Under the pieces are notes generated by a model that had not been told where the DNA came from, did not search any database, and was given only the letters and a program-made list of their open reading frames with translations. Position numbers and translations under genes: made by a program. Shown here piece after piece: positions 9,590 to 20,542 of a stretch of 64,000 bases of DNA. Source of the DNA: Girardinichthys multiradiatus (taxonomy: Eukaryota > Chordata > Actinopteri > Cyprinodontiformes > Goodeidae). Location: assembly GCF_021462225.1 (NCBI RefSeq), contig NC_061804.1, positions 42,533,975 through 42,597,974 of the forward strand, in the 5' to 3' direction. How positions within the stretch are numbered: the stretch's first letter is position 1; each line of letters opens with the position of its first letter.

Positions 9590-12388
9590 AAATGAGTATT
9601 TTGCATTGATCTGCATTAATCTGAAAAAAAAAAAAAGAATATGAAAATAAGTGCAGAATGAAAATTTGTATATGAAGGTGTTGATGGAAATTCATGAGAT
9701 GCAAATATAAGCTAAATGACAGGTCCTCCTTTTCATTCTAAATATCCATGAGGTTGTGGCTAATTGGGCTTTTGTTGTGCAATTATCTAGAGTTTGTTGA
9801 GGGTTTAACTGTTCCTGATGTGAGGTGCAGCCAGTGCTTTGTTTAACTTCCTCCTCTCATGGCCCTCCATGTAACTTCAAACCTCTGGAGATCAGATAAT
9901 CCCTACGCTGAAACATTGGTTCTGTCAGTCCCAGTTATGCAGTCTGCTATCTGACTGTTGATGAGCTGAACCAGATTTAGATGGAGACAAAAAGATTTCA
10001 ATCGGAGTTAAAGGCTTGTCTGGGTATAAGCTATTGTGGGTGATATCTTGCCGGCAATCCAAATGCTTTGAAGTTGACTTTGAAGTTATGAGGCAATTGG
10101 AGGAAATAAGGAAATTATCAGCAGGGCGCCTGGACAACCTACTTGAAAGAGACATGATTGGACACTGCTCCCTATTGGGAAATGATGGCCATTTCACTCT
10201 GGGGGCCTCTCCTTATGGCCAGACAGCTAAATGTATAGTACAGAGATGCCAATTATGGCAATTTGGCACATGGACAGCTGTGAGTTCCCAGCTTTAATGA
10301 TGGACTGTGCCAGTCCAGGTCAACAGCACATTGCTGCAAACGAAGAATCTGCTATTACTGCCACCTCCCTTTTGGAGGTCAGTTAGGAATAAGGGGGTGG
10401 TGGGCGTTACACACCTGCAGCCAGTTGGGACTCTGGATCTGATTCCTTGTCTACCTTCCACTAACCAGTTGGGAGAGAGGGGCTGGGGATGCCTCCAGCT
10501 GTCTTTGCCCAAGCCCAGAGTTTCCCAACGGGGACAAACTGCTGCAGATGACCCCAGAAGGCACAGCACCAGACCTGGACACAGATGTTCAGCCTTGGTA
10601 GCGTGTGGTGTGGTGACACATTGCTACTTCTGTGATGTTTCTCTGACTGTTGGTGCAGGCACCAATCACGCCTCACTGCTCAGGATGTCAGATATTCACC
10701 TGGCTTTATCTCAGACACACAGATCCAAGACATTAGAAACAGCCAATATGAAAGTAAGGTACGCATGAGGACAAACATTTTTATGCATTGCGTAAAATGA
10801 TTATTAAATGTATATTGGTAATGGATTTTCAATAAAATAATTTTAGTTAGGTCAAACTGTTATCAGTTGTATCCCCTCCACCCCCTTCCTACTCTATTAG
10901 CAGCTGGAAGGCCTTTGGCAAAAAAAAAAAAAACAGTTGAATTTGGAAAATGGTCAAATCAGCAAACACTTGGTTAGACAGTTTAATAGAAGTAAAAGGT
11001 ATTTAGTAATAGTAATTGGTGTAGACCCAGCCTGTACTTTGTGAGTCATTTTGGATAATAAAGGCCATATCTGACTCTTGTTTATAACAGATATGGACCA
11101 CAGAAGATAGACGACAAGGCACTCTGCCCTGTAATTTAACTTGCTTAAATAAGCAAAATATGGTAAAGCGCTGTGTGAACATTTACCTCTAACTGATGCT
11201 TGTAGCTGCTGAGATGCAGCTCTGAGCCATAGGAGCTCTAAGTCTCTGCACTCCTAACACTGTATGAGGATTTGAAGTTTGCTCAGAGTCGGGGAGATGT
11301 GCATACCCCTCAGAGCATTTTCAGACTGCAGTCTGATCACAGAGTTCTCTACCTCTAAGTTCTCTACCATCAAAAAACACTTTCATGTGTCTTTAGGAGG
11401 AGAAGAAAGAGCAAAGCAGTGTTATAAAGGGTGATCCTGGTCTAGCTGTGAGAATTTAGGTTCTCTGTGCCCCGTACAGCTTGGGTTTAAGCACTGTGCT
11501 CGCTGCTTCCTGTGTGTGAACAGGCTAATTATTTTCATTGTTATGGCGCAATGTATGTTGTGGTCCTGCTGGATGTTTTTCTTTTTTAAAACTGCTGGAG
11601 TCAGGATTGTATCAGTTCTCAATGAGCATTATGGTGACATCTTGCTAACTTATTTGTGGGGGGGTTTATACAGCCAGTGACATCACGGGAAGTCCACTGT
11701 TATCCCCTTCCTGGCTGTCTGGAAGTAGGTTAATGCTATTTATTTTGAAAGTTCCAGAAAAGTTTGGACCGCATGTTGTAATCCATGGCTGTGGGTCCCA
11801 ACACAAGAATGGATTGACTTTTCTTCTGAGGCCTCCAGAAGCAGCCCTAATCAAAGCAGATTTCCCCAAGGCCTGGAACAGAAGGCCAGGACTACACCTT
11901 CCTGCGGGTACGTCCAGGTAGAGAGAGATACCCGCCACATAGCGGGCACTCAAGGAGCCGAACATGCTCCCAGCTAAAGTCCTTTCCCACAGCTACGGAG
12001 GTTAGCTGCAAGCTAACCCTTTAATGCCCATGACAACTCCTCAGCACGGTCCACTTAAGAGGTGGTGTTTGGGCACGAAATATCAGTTTAGAGTTAAATA
12101 ATTGAAATAATGTTTATTTAATGATGTTTGTTTTTGTTTGTGTTGAGAAACTCAACTAATGATGTGTTGTGTGTTGTGTTTTTAAAGTTAAGACAAACTT
12201 TATTTAAAGGGTGGTTTTTAAACACAGAAGATCGGCCATAACGCGCCGTCTACGCTTATGCATTTCAACCCTTTTATTAGTGGTATTTTAAAGGTATGTG
12301 TTTGATTCTGGTAACCAGCTATAAGCTTCTTTTGTTAGCTCCAACCGCTAACAGCTAAGAACACGTGCTCTTTGAGTCAGCTAAGGAA
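9590..12388. other. Unassigned sequence with AT-rich and GC-rich blocks
   Basis: 9575-9800 is AT-rich with repeated TGCAT and TAAT words. 10300-10680 is GC-richer, with a 153-codon open frame (10307-10768) that has no domain and overlaps opposite-strand frames. No gene is supported. 11660-12060 includes CpG-containing sequence that may belong to an old mobile element. Confidence 0.45.
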
Positions 12389-12680
12389 CATTTACCCAGA
12401 AAGGTTGGTAGTCTCCAATCTAGGAAGTAATATTTCCTTAAATATTATTTTACTAAACGTGATGATAACTAATTAAACACCATTAAGGCCCATTTATCCA
12501 GAAAGGTTAGGTTCTTATTCAAAATATTTCCTTAAACATTATTTTAATATTTCCTTAATAATATTTTTTTAAATATTATTTTAATAAATAAAGGTAGCTA
12601 ACTAAACACTGTTTGTCATTCAGAGGGTTGGTTTCACTCAGCAAATCATTCTATAAAATGTTATTTTATTAACATAAAGT
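12389..12680 (+). repeat. Imperfect 102-bp tandem repeat, two to three copies
   Basis: CATTTACCCAGAAAGGTT (12389) recurs as CATTTATCCAGAAAGGTT at 12491. Both are followed by ATATTTCCTTAAA, ATTATTTTA and, near the unit end, TAACTAAACAC-type sequence. A degenerate third unit starts near 12613. The second unit carries an internal duplication of the ATTTCCTTAA/ATTATTTTAA block. Confidence 0.7.
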
Positions 12681-12786
12681 TTTATCTGTTCTTGCATTGT
12701 GAATGGTTGTTTAAAGGTATGCCAGGTTCCGAGACTAACGTAATTTAATTTCCAGATTCTTCAAGATAATCCTTGGTTTATCAGCA

Positions 12787-13241
12787 CAGTACTGTGCAAA
12801 TGTTTTAGGCTGGTGTGAAAAAATGCTGTAAACAAAGAAGAATTCTTTCAGAAATATAAATGATTATTTTTATCAATATACAAAATGCTAATTGAGCCAA
12901 CCCAAACATTCAGCCAAAGTCACGATCTCAACATCATCCAGTGTGTCTGGGATTACATGAAGAGACAGAAGGATGTGAGAAAAACTACATCTACAGAAGA
13001 TCTGTGGTTGGTTCTCCAAGATGTTTGGAACAACCTACCAGTTGAGTTCCTTCAAAAACTGTGTGCAAGTCTACCTAGAAGAACGGATGCTGTTTTGAAG
13101 GCAAAGGCTGGTCACACCAAATATGGATTTGATTTAGATTTCTCTTTTGTTCATTCACTGCATTTTGTTGATTGATGAAAATAAATAAATAAAAGTTCCA
13201 CAGCATTTTTTTACACTTGCATAAAACGTTTGTACAGTACT
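12787..13241 (+). mobile_element. Tc1/mariner deletion derivative, lineage B, copy 2
   Basis: The left tip is CAGTACTGTGCAAATG and the right tip is the decayed complement (ACGTTTGTACAGTACTT). Inside, the left arm joins directly to the transposase 3' end at AAAATGCTAATTGAGCCAAC, the same junction as in the copy at 5938-6935. A further internal stretch present in that copy is missing here. The length of about 455 bp makes it MITE-like. Confidence 0.85.
12898..13160 (+). pseudogene. Tc1 transposase C-terminal fragment
   Basis: The frame keeps the C-terminal helices (DVRKTTSTEDLWLVLQDVW, LPRRTDAVLKAKAGHTKYGF). A second deletion removed the stretch before LNIIQCVWD, and the third catalytic position reads Gln instead of Glu. 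It is not functional. Confidence 0.75.
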
Positions 13242-14119
13242 TCACAATAATAATGTATCTTGTCACATAGCATAGAGAGACAGATCAACTTAGTACCAAG
13301 GCCTGCAAATCATGCAGTTCTCAGTCTCACTGACAATGTGAAGTACTGATTGACAAACAATACTTCATTCTGGCACATTGATAAAGGCAATAAAGTATTT
13401 TTGAATTGAATTGATCTTTTCAGGGGCTATCGATCTCTTTTTGAGCTCACCCTCCTCCATGTAATTCCCACATTGTATCCTCATTAACACCATATGTGTT
13501 TGTGTAGCTGGCACAGATTTCCTATGAATGGAAAACCCTCAAAAATGAGAAGGAACAGGAAAAGATCCCAAAAATAGGTTGCGAGACAGGAGTCGGGAAA
13601 ACTCCCATTGACACATTGATGGGGCAGGAAGACATGGCCCTGATGGGGGACGGGTATCGTTAATAGGAGTCACACAGAGGCTGTCAGTGGGACGTCCCAG
13701 TACCACATGCAGCTGCATTACCCTGTTCACATGTGCACGTCAATAATGATATGTGGGCAATGCATTAAGGCTTCATGAGCTTGAGCATGATTGAAGGCAC
13801 ATGATGCATGCATGCAATCTGTTTAATACAAGACTGCCAAAAAAGCTGAAGTTTGTTACAGTAGGGGGTTTGCAATGTGATGCATGCATCAATTTCTTTC
13901 TTAGAAACTGAATTAGGACATTAAACACTGACCTTGTAATAATACATATACCTAATTTCTTATTGTGGAAATTTCACAGTATCCACAAATACTGGTAAAA
14001 GGTGCATGGCAAGTATTCACGTTCCTTAAACATTTCAACATTTTGTACTTTAGTGGGAGTTTCTTCTAGACATACACAGGGTAGAACGTAATTGAAAAGT
14101 GAAAAAAAGTAATGGTTTC
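13242..14119. other. Unassigned sequence
   Basis: No supported gene. Near 13385-13412 a short TTTTTGAATTGAATTGAT stretch resembles a LINE/SINE 3' tail without a recognisable body. Confidence 0.45.
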
Positions 14120-14538
14120 AACAAACCCCCAGTCAGTCGTGGCAGATGGCCTCTCACACTGAGCTTGGTTCTGCTGGAGATTTCTTCTTATTAAAAGGAA
14201 GTTTTTCTTCTCCACTGTTGCTGCATGCATGCTTAGTTTGAGGGCTGCAAAGTCAATGCAAGCAACTGTCCACTGTCTCTACATGATCATCCAGGAGGAG
14301 TGAATGCTACAAGTCACTGACTGGATGCAATCTGCTGCGTTTCCTTAGATAGAAAAACTTTTTAACCAGTTTAAATAATAAACTGAATCTGACTGCGATG
14401 TTTGATAGTTAGGATTAATTGGAATGTATGAACCTGACTTGAAATCTGTATGATTCGATTGAAATGACTTTGTAAGGTGCCTTGAGAAAACATGTCTTGT
14501 GAAGTGGCGCTATATAAATAAAACTGAATTGAATTGAA
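14120..14538 (+). repeat. LINE/SINE-type tail repeat, copy 2
   Basis: Plus-strand copy of the family at 4813-5288, ending GGCGCTATATAAATAAAACT then GAATTGAATTGAA. Its 5' end lies inside the family body, consistent with 5' truncation during reverse transcription. Confidence 0.8.
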
Positions 14539-15359
14539 CAATGATTAGCTCCCCCGAGTCACTACTTTGTTAAAAAACCTTTTGCTGCAGGTACAGCTGC
14601 AGGTCTTGTGTGAATGTCTCTACCTGCTTTGCACATGTATTGAGTTCAAGCTTAGTCAGAATGGATAGAGGGGCTGTGTTCACTGGGTCTTTCAAACGCA
14701 TGAATATGCTTTGATATAAATCAATACATTGTAGCTCTGGCAGGCGGTTTAAGGTTGTTTTACTGGAAGACGGACATTCAGCACAGTCTCAAGTATTTTG
14801 CAGCCTCTAAAGGGAGATTTATACTTGATTCATTGTACCAGGGTGCCAAGGTGCGCATGCCAACATTAATGCAGTTGCGCCATCTTGCCTGTCTCTGCGC
14901 CTGGACGTTGCCTGGTTGTGTCACCTGGTCGTGCACCTTTCAAATTTTTGTAACTTGGCGCAGACCGCGTATACCATGCTCCATTCAGAATGAACAAAGT
15001 TAAAGGTTCAAACATTTCACACACAAATAAATCACTTCTTTGTGAACACAACAAGAGAATAACAGAAAAGAAAAACAAGAAACAAAAATAGATAAGAGAA
15101 ATACGAATCACTAAGTTAGATTGTATGCATTGACAGTGTTCAAAGTTTTTATGGCTTTTTTCTTGTTAAGAGTCAGAAATTGTATCTAGGTACAGTTTTA
15201 GATCCTTTACAAAGAGGTCAAAAATCCTCTTCATTGTTTTACTTTCATGAATCTGAAACTTTGCAAGAAAGAATCATGTTGATAAGAAATGATGCTTTCA
15301 ATAGTGCATACCATTTCATGTAACAATATGGTGTTACATTAAGCATTTCTTCTCTCTTT
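14539..15359. other. Unassigned sequence
   Basis: No supported gene. 14810-14985 includes CpG-bearing sequence such as GGTGCGCATGCC and GGCGCAGACCGCG that may be a decayed DNA-transposon fragment, but no family can be assigned. Confidence 0.4.
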
Positions 15360-15905
15360 TACTACATTTCCACTGGTTACGTAGCAACATGACTTGCAGC
15401 AAACTGTAAAAAGGAATTCTTATAGTTTTCCTCTAATAATAGCTTTCTTCTTTCCACTCTTTCATGAGGCCAACTTTGTGGAGTGCACAACAAAGAGTTG
15501 TGAACACCATAGAATCGTTCACCTAAGTTGTGAATCTGTGCAGCTCCTCCAGAGTTACCATTGGCCTTTTGGCTGCTTCTCTGATGAAAGCTCTCCTTAC
15601 CCAGCCTGTCAGTTCATGTGGACGGCCTTGCCTTGGTATCTTTGTGGTTGTGCCATACTCTTTCCATGTTCAGATGATGGGCGGGGAAGAGCTCTGTGAG
15701 TCACAGCTTGTAATCTTGTTTTAGAATCTTACTGTGCTTTAAACTTCTCAAAACCTTTCTCCCTAGCCTGTCTGCTGAGGTCCTTGCTCTTCATGATGCT
15801 GTTTGTTCACTAGTGTTCTCTAACAAACCCTCTGAGGACTTCATAAAACAACTGGATTTATACTGATATTAAATTACAAACACACTGTGATGAATTCTAT
15901 GTCTC
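15360..15905 (-). mobile_element. Tc1/mariner remnant, lineage A, copy 2 (internal part)
   Basis: Reverse complement of the N-terminal half of a decayed Tc1 transposase gene and its leader, parallel to 3700-4140. Shared words include CAGCTCCTCCAGAGTTACCA (15541) and CTTCATGATGCTGTTTGTTC (15789). No frame survives. The missing outer repeat may be the fragment at 17010-17120, displaced by the repeat inserted at 16025. Confidence 0.75.
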
Positions 15906-16024
15906 TTAACTTCGAAACAACAGTTCATAAGCTAGCTTAAACTTTGAGTAAAGTCAATTTTGAGATTTGCATCGTCTCAACTCATACAAGCCTAAGAACA
16001 ATCAAGACAATTTACACCCAGAAG

Positions 16025-16497
16025 TTCAATTCAATTCAATTCAGTTTTATTTATATAGCGCCAATTCACAACGCATGTTGTCTCAAGGCACTTCACAAAA
16101 GTCAGGTACATACATTCCAATTAATCCTAATCATTGAACAGTGCAGTTCGATTCAGTTAGTTATTCAAATTGGATAAAAAGTTTTTCTATATAAGGAAAC
16201 CCAGCAGATTGCATCCAGTCATTGACTTGCAGCATTCCCTCCTCCTGGATGAGCATGTAGAGACAGTGGACAGTCACTGGCGTTGACTTTGCAGCAATCC
16301 CTCATACTGAGCATGCATGTAGCGACAGTGGAGAGGAAAAACTCCCTTTTAACAGGAAGAAACCTCCAGCAGAACCAGGCTCAGTGTGAGCGGCCATCTG
16401 CCACAACCGACTGGGGGTTTGAGAGAACAGAGCAGAGACACCAAAAGAACACAGAAGCACTGATCCAGGAGTACTTTCTATGGGAAGGAAAAGTAAA
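16025..16497 (-). repeat. LINE/SINE-type tail repeat, copy 3
   Basis: Minus-strand copy of the same family as 4813-5288, with (GAATT)-type tail at 16025-16045. It shares the open frame starting MTLQQSLILSM (16283-16534). Flanking sequence to about 16980 may be a further 5' part of this element, but no second copy is present in the window to confirm it. Confidence 0.8.
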
Positions 16498-17009
16498 TTT
16501 TAGTGGATATAGCTCCTTTAGTCGTTTCACCTAGAGAGAAAGAACAGATAAACTCTGAGCCAGTTTTCAAGGTTAGAGTCTGAAAGAGAGCACATATAAT
16601 TAGTTACAGCAAAAGCTAAGTTAATCACTATATCCAGGAGAGAGAAAGGGTTAAACACTGAAAGACAGGGCCATGTGGATCATCTGTAGAAGGTGAGCAT
16701 TAAATTGTTGCCAGCAGAAGCTTGGACGATGCCCCTCAGCAGCAAGGTGTCACAGGTAGACACAGAGTCAGGCCAGGTGTAGCTTCTAGGAAGAGAAAAG
16801 AGAGAGAACAAGAGGTTAAAAACTAAAATAACAGCAAATAATGCAAAGTTGGAGAGTAGTGTGAGAATGTTAAACATTAAAAAACATAAACTTACATTCT
16901 GTGTAAAAAAGGCACGATAACAAGTAAAACACACTTTTAAGGGATAAACGTGTGTTATGCCTAAGGGGCATTCATTACTGGTGGACTTTCAGTTATTTTG
17001 AAATCAATA

Positions 17010-17120
17010 TAAAATTCATCATCTTGCTTCCACTTTAGAATTTTGTGTTACTTTGTGATGGTTTTTTACATAAATCTCTATAAAATACGTTGAAGGTTGT
17101 GGTTAAAATGTGACCAAATA
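17010..17120 (-). mobile_element. Tc1 lineage A terminal repeat fragment
   Basis: CTTCCACTTTAGAATTTTGTG, TTACTTTGTGATGG and CTATAAAATACGTTGAAGGT match, with substitutions, the terminal inverted repeat of lineage A. It is probably the far end of the copy at 15360-15905. Confidence 0.6.
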
Positions 17121-17513
17121 TGGAGATTCTCCAGTCACCACAAGCCTATAAAATGTCTCCAAAAATGCCTGCTTTCACCTCACAACATAGTTAGGTGCTG
17201 ATGCCCATTTACTCACCATTTAGTTTAAGAAAGATCGGATAAAAGAAAAGCGATTATATTAGATTACTTTAAATTATTAGCTGATAAATTGGGTACAAAG
17301 GGATTCTTGGCAGGCAGCTCGTTATCATACAAAGTGGCATTGAGGAGCCAGCACTCCAAGCAAACAACTTCAGAATTAAAGAACTCATTGGACTCTACTC
17401 AAATGGCACCAAGGTATTACCATGTTTAGGGTTTTCTTGCATTATCAGGCTGTGCTCAAAGCTGATAGTGAGGCTTCCTGGAAACATCATTAAACAGATG
17501 GTTCCCAGTTGGG

Positions 17514-17720
17514 AATTCAATTCAGTTTGTTTATATAGAGTTGAGTCACAACAAAGGTCATCTAAAAGCACAAAAATCCAACTCATATATTCAAATATAA
17601 AATCACTTCAGTCATAAGGACAGATTCAAAGTCAATTACATACTTTCCAATTCAATCAATGTAGTCAAGTTCACTTTATTATCCCAATTGGTAAAAAGAA
17701 ACCAGCCAATTTATCATCAA
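17514..17720 (-). repeat. Degenerate LINE/SINE-type tail repeat, copy 4
   Basis: GAATTCAATTCAGTTTGTTTA with following TCACAACA and CTAAAAGCAC words is a diverged version of the tail family. It is older than copies 1 to 3 judging by the number of differences. Confidence 0.55.
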
Positions 17721-18034
17721 ATTTATTCCCCGGAACTTGGATCCATGTTTAGATCCTGTCAGGTATTGGTTTTGGAAAATGGGACAGATTCAAAGCACAG
17801 CAGGAATTTTGCTTGTCCTGTATTTGCTTTTCTTGAAACATCCTGTAAGTGAGCATTTCTGCATGACAGGTGACATTGTTTTTGTGTGCATGTCCTTTAT
17901 AGTTAAGACAGTGACACCAAGCCTTTTTAAGCCCTGTACCCAGCTACCCTGATTCACAGCCTCCTGGGATGATTATGAATCTAATAATTAAACATTTATT
18001 GCCAACAACACCTGCTCTCTACCTCACTCTGGAA

Positions 18035-18056
18035 CCCCCCCCCCCCCCCCCCCCCC
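18035..18056. repeat. C22 homopolymer next to a CA tract
   Basis: Twenty-two consecutive C bases, followed by CCCC-rich sequence and a short (AC) run (18071-18086). The minus strand is a long G run able to form a quadruplex. It lies about 540 bp upstream of the robo3 start codon. Confidence 0.97.
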
Positions 18057-18099
18057 ACCCCATACCCCCATACACACACACACACAAGCCCTATACGTC

Positions 18100-18593
18100 C
18101 CCCCAGGGACCCCATCACAGAAAGAGGGGCGGAAAGAGTGAGAGATGGAGGGAGGGACACAGGAGGAGCTAGAGGGAGGGGTTGGAGAGTGGAGGACAAT
18201 CCGAAGGGGTCATCACCACATCACTGGATTCTTTTACAGCGGCAAGAGGCTGTTGTTTAGTGTGACGGCAGACAGCATGTGAAGTTATTTTATCCCAGAA
18301 CAATAGAAACAAGGAGGACAGCACAATCTGATGCTCAGAGGGAGTCGCAGCGGGACCACCCACTCCCCCACTTGAAGCTGGCAACCAATTACCACCAACT
18401 TGATTTGTTTTCTATCCACTTTTACACTTCTCTGTTTTATCTTCTCCTACGAGTGCATATATCAGAACAGCATCATTTCAATTTTCCTTAGGACAGAGAA
18501 GACAGAGGAGTCAGCTGGAGAAAGACTGTTAGGAAGACAAACTGAGAGGGAGCACCACAGAAAGGGGGACTGCAGGTCCCTCGGGGGGGCACG
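18100..18593 (+). promoter_or_regulatory. robo3: Probable robo3 5' flank and 5' UTR
   Basis: This is the unique sequence just upstream of the robo3 start codon. It is purine-rich (GGAGGGAGGGACAC near 18150; GAGAAGACAGAGGAG near 18498) and lacks an obvious TATA box. TTTCAATTTTCCTTAG at 18476-18491 looks like a splice acceptor, so the exon might begin at 18492 after an upstream noncoding exon; alternatively transcription starts within this interval. No transcript start can be fixed from sequence alone. Confidence 0.45.
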
Positions 18594-18747
18594 ATGCTGC
18601 GCTACCTGATCAAGACCCTGCTGCAGATGAATTTATTCACTGACACCATCCAAAACCCATCTAATGGCACCGATCTGTTCTTCAATGAGTCTCTGCCTTC
18701 TTTTAACAGCTCTCTGCTTGACTGGGGGAACTTCACCGGCTCCAACG
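18594..18747 (+). CDS. robo3: robo3 first coding exon (roundabout guidance receptor 3)
   Basis: ROBO3 is a transmembrane immunoglobulin/fibronectin receptor that controls midline crossing of commissural axons. The exon encodes 51 codons plus one base. It opens with MLRYLIKTLLQMNLF, closely matching the characteristic N-terminus I recall for vertebrate ROBO3, then a Ser/Asn-rich segment with four N-glycosylation sequons (N24, N31, N38, N46), as expected of the short extracellular leader before the first Ig domain. It ends at a strong donor, G|GTAAGT, leaving phase 1. The ATG at 18594 is the first in frame. The first Ig-domain exon was not seen downstream. Only this exon is claimed; the identification rests on recalled protein similarity. 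Confidence 0.8.
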
Positions 18748-19552
18748 GTAAGTGCATGCAGGGTTTTTACATCTTCACCTGGTGTGACAGCCGGATTTGT
18801 TTAAAACAACTGGGAACTGGTCTGGAGATTCTGTTAAGAAAAAAAGTTAGCAGGAGTTAACTCACATTATGGGGTGACTGGATGTAATTGGATTTTCTGG
18901 CAGAATTCAATACAATTGCTCTCAGATCAAAGTGCGCACAGAATATCAGTAATGATCCGGTGTTTTCATTTCATACAGAACATGAGAATAAAATTCACCA
19001 TTTGCTCCTTGATTCTCCTGTTATCTGGGCTGGCTAGGATTCTCACAGAGAAAGATGTGGTCATTTAACAAACCTTCTCTTCCCCTTCCTTTACTTGTGT
19101 CCTCAAAAACCTTTTCTTACTTCTTTTTCCTGTTGAAGATTTCTGTTAGCAGAGGAAGCAAATGACAACCTCAGGAGACCTGGGCTGAGAGTGAAATGTG
19201 ACAGGTAGACCGTTATACCTAGTGTAGGCTGTAGAACCATGAATGCAGCCTGTTTGCTCTGTTAAATGAAGCTGTCCGCTCTCAGCCCCGTTGGGCTGGA
19301 GCTGTCACTTCTGCTTAACTTTTGCCACTGGGCTTCTCCTTCCCTCAGTCTCTTTGCAGTGGGCTCAGTTCTTGTTCAGGTGAAAATCCCCAATGCCTGT
19401 TTTTATTGGTGCAAGTGAAAGTGTGTGTGCATGTGCAAAGGGCTGAGTTAAGTCAACAGATCACCTTGATATGCCTCCTGTAATGAGCACACTGGCTTTG
19501 ATGCCATGTCAGTGCATAACAATGAAAGTATGAAAGTGGCTTTCAGGCACTG

Positions 19553-19554
<2 letters not shown>

Positions 19555-19614
<60 letters not shown>
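19555..19614. repeat. (AC)30 microsatellite
   Basis: Sixty bases of uninterrupted AC dinucleotide. Confidence 0.97.
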
Positions 19615-19615
<1 letters not shown>

Positions 19616-20522
19616 ATTGTCAGGTGCATATAATATATGCGGAACATGCTATTTGGTTTAAAGGTAACAATTTCAGTCTGCCTATCCTTCCTGTTCCAAT
19701 TTTGAGCTGGCTTTTGAAACACCCTGCTGCTTCCCAGCTTGTGTCCTTCAATTGAAAGTGAAGAGCCAATCAGCAGCAGCCCTCTTTGTGCACCATTTTT
19801 TGGATGTATTTTGGTACAGATAGGAGTAATGTTTGCCCTTTGATGAGTGGACATGTGTGATAGAGCAACCTCCCTGCTCCAGCTTCCCATCTTTGTAACC
19901 TTCAAGAAGCACTGATCCTGCCTCACTTCATAGCTTCTCTCATAACGTCATCACACCTTTTTTCTATTTTGTTTTCTTTACATCCCCAAGCTCTAATGGA
20001 GTGTAGATTGAGCGTGGGGCTGATTCCGTAGATCTATACAGAAAGTAAGCACAAGAGGCAATGAGGAACAATGAATCCATTGAGGGAAATCTATCTGAGG
20101 CAGATCAGCTCAGACTGGCAGGTTGATAGACAGTCGTGCTCCATGTGTATCTGGGCTCATATTCCTCAGAGCTCACAGTCACAGACATCACCTCTCCCAG
20201 TGATGGCATCGATAAATTGAAGGAGTATAAAATGAGTAGTGAGGCAGAAGAAATAGTTCTACTAATCAGTGAGATGAGGAATAAAATGTTTTTTTTATTA
20301 GAAGGGATCTAGACTGACCACATGAAGATAACCACACTAATAAACAAACACTGATATGTTATTCTCTGCTCACAAAATAAATCAATATAGCCTTTTGTAT
20401 GACTCATGCCAAAGTTATCTTTGTTGTGATCCTCTGTATGGGTGCTTAACAGCCGGACTAAACATAATAGAGATGTCTCCCTGTTCATTAAGTGCTGATT
20501 CATCAGTGTGGTGTTGGAGGGT

Positions 20523-20542
20523 GGGGGGTGGGGGTGGGGGGG
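20523..20542 (+). repeat. G-run cluster (G6-T-G5-T-G7)
   Basis: Three long G runs separated by single T bases, with extra GG pairs just upstream (20517-20521). The arrangement satisfies usual G-quadruplex rules if the long runs are split. It lies in robo3 intron 1, 1.8 kb after exon 1. Confidence 0.85.

Noticed and set aside
10307..10768. 153-codon open frame
   Set aside because: No domain, unusual composition and overlapping opposite-strand open frames; no splice or promoter context.
19543..19926. 127-codon minus-strand frame with a CVCVC run
   Set aside because: Generated by translation of the AC microsatellite.
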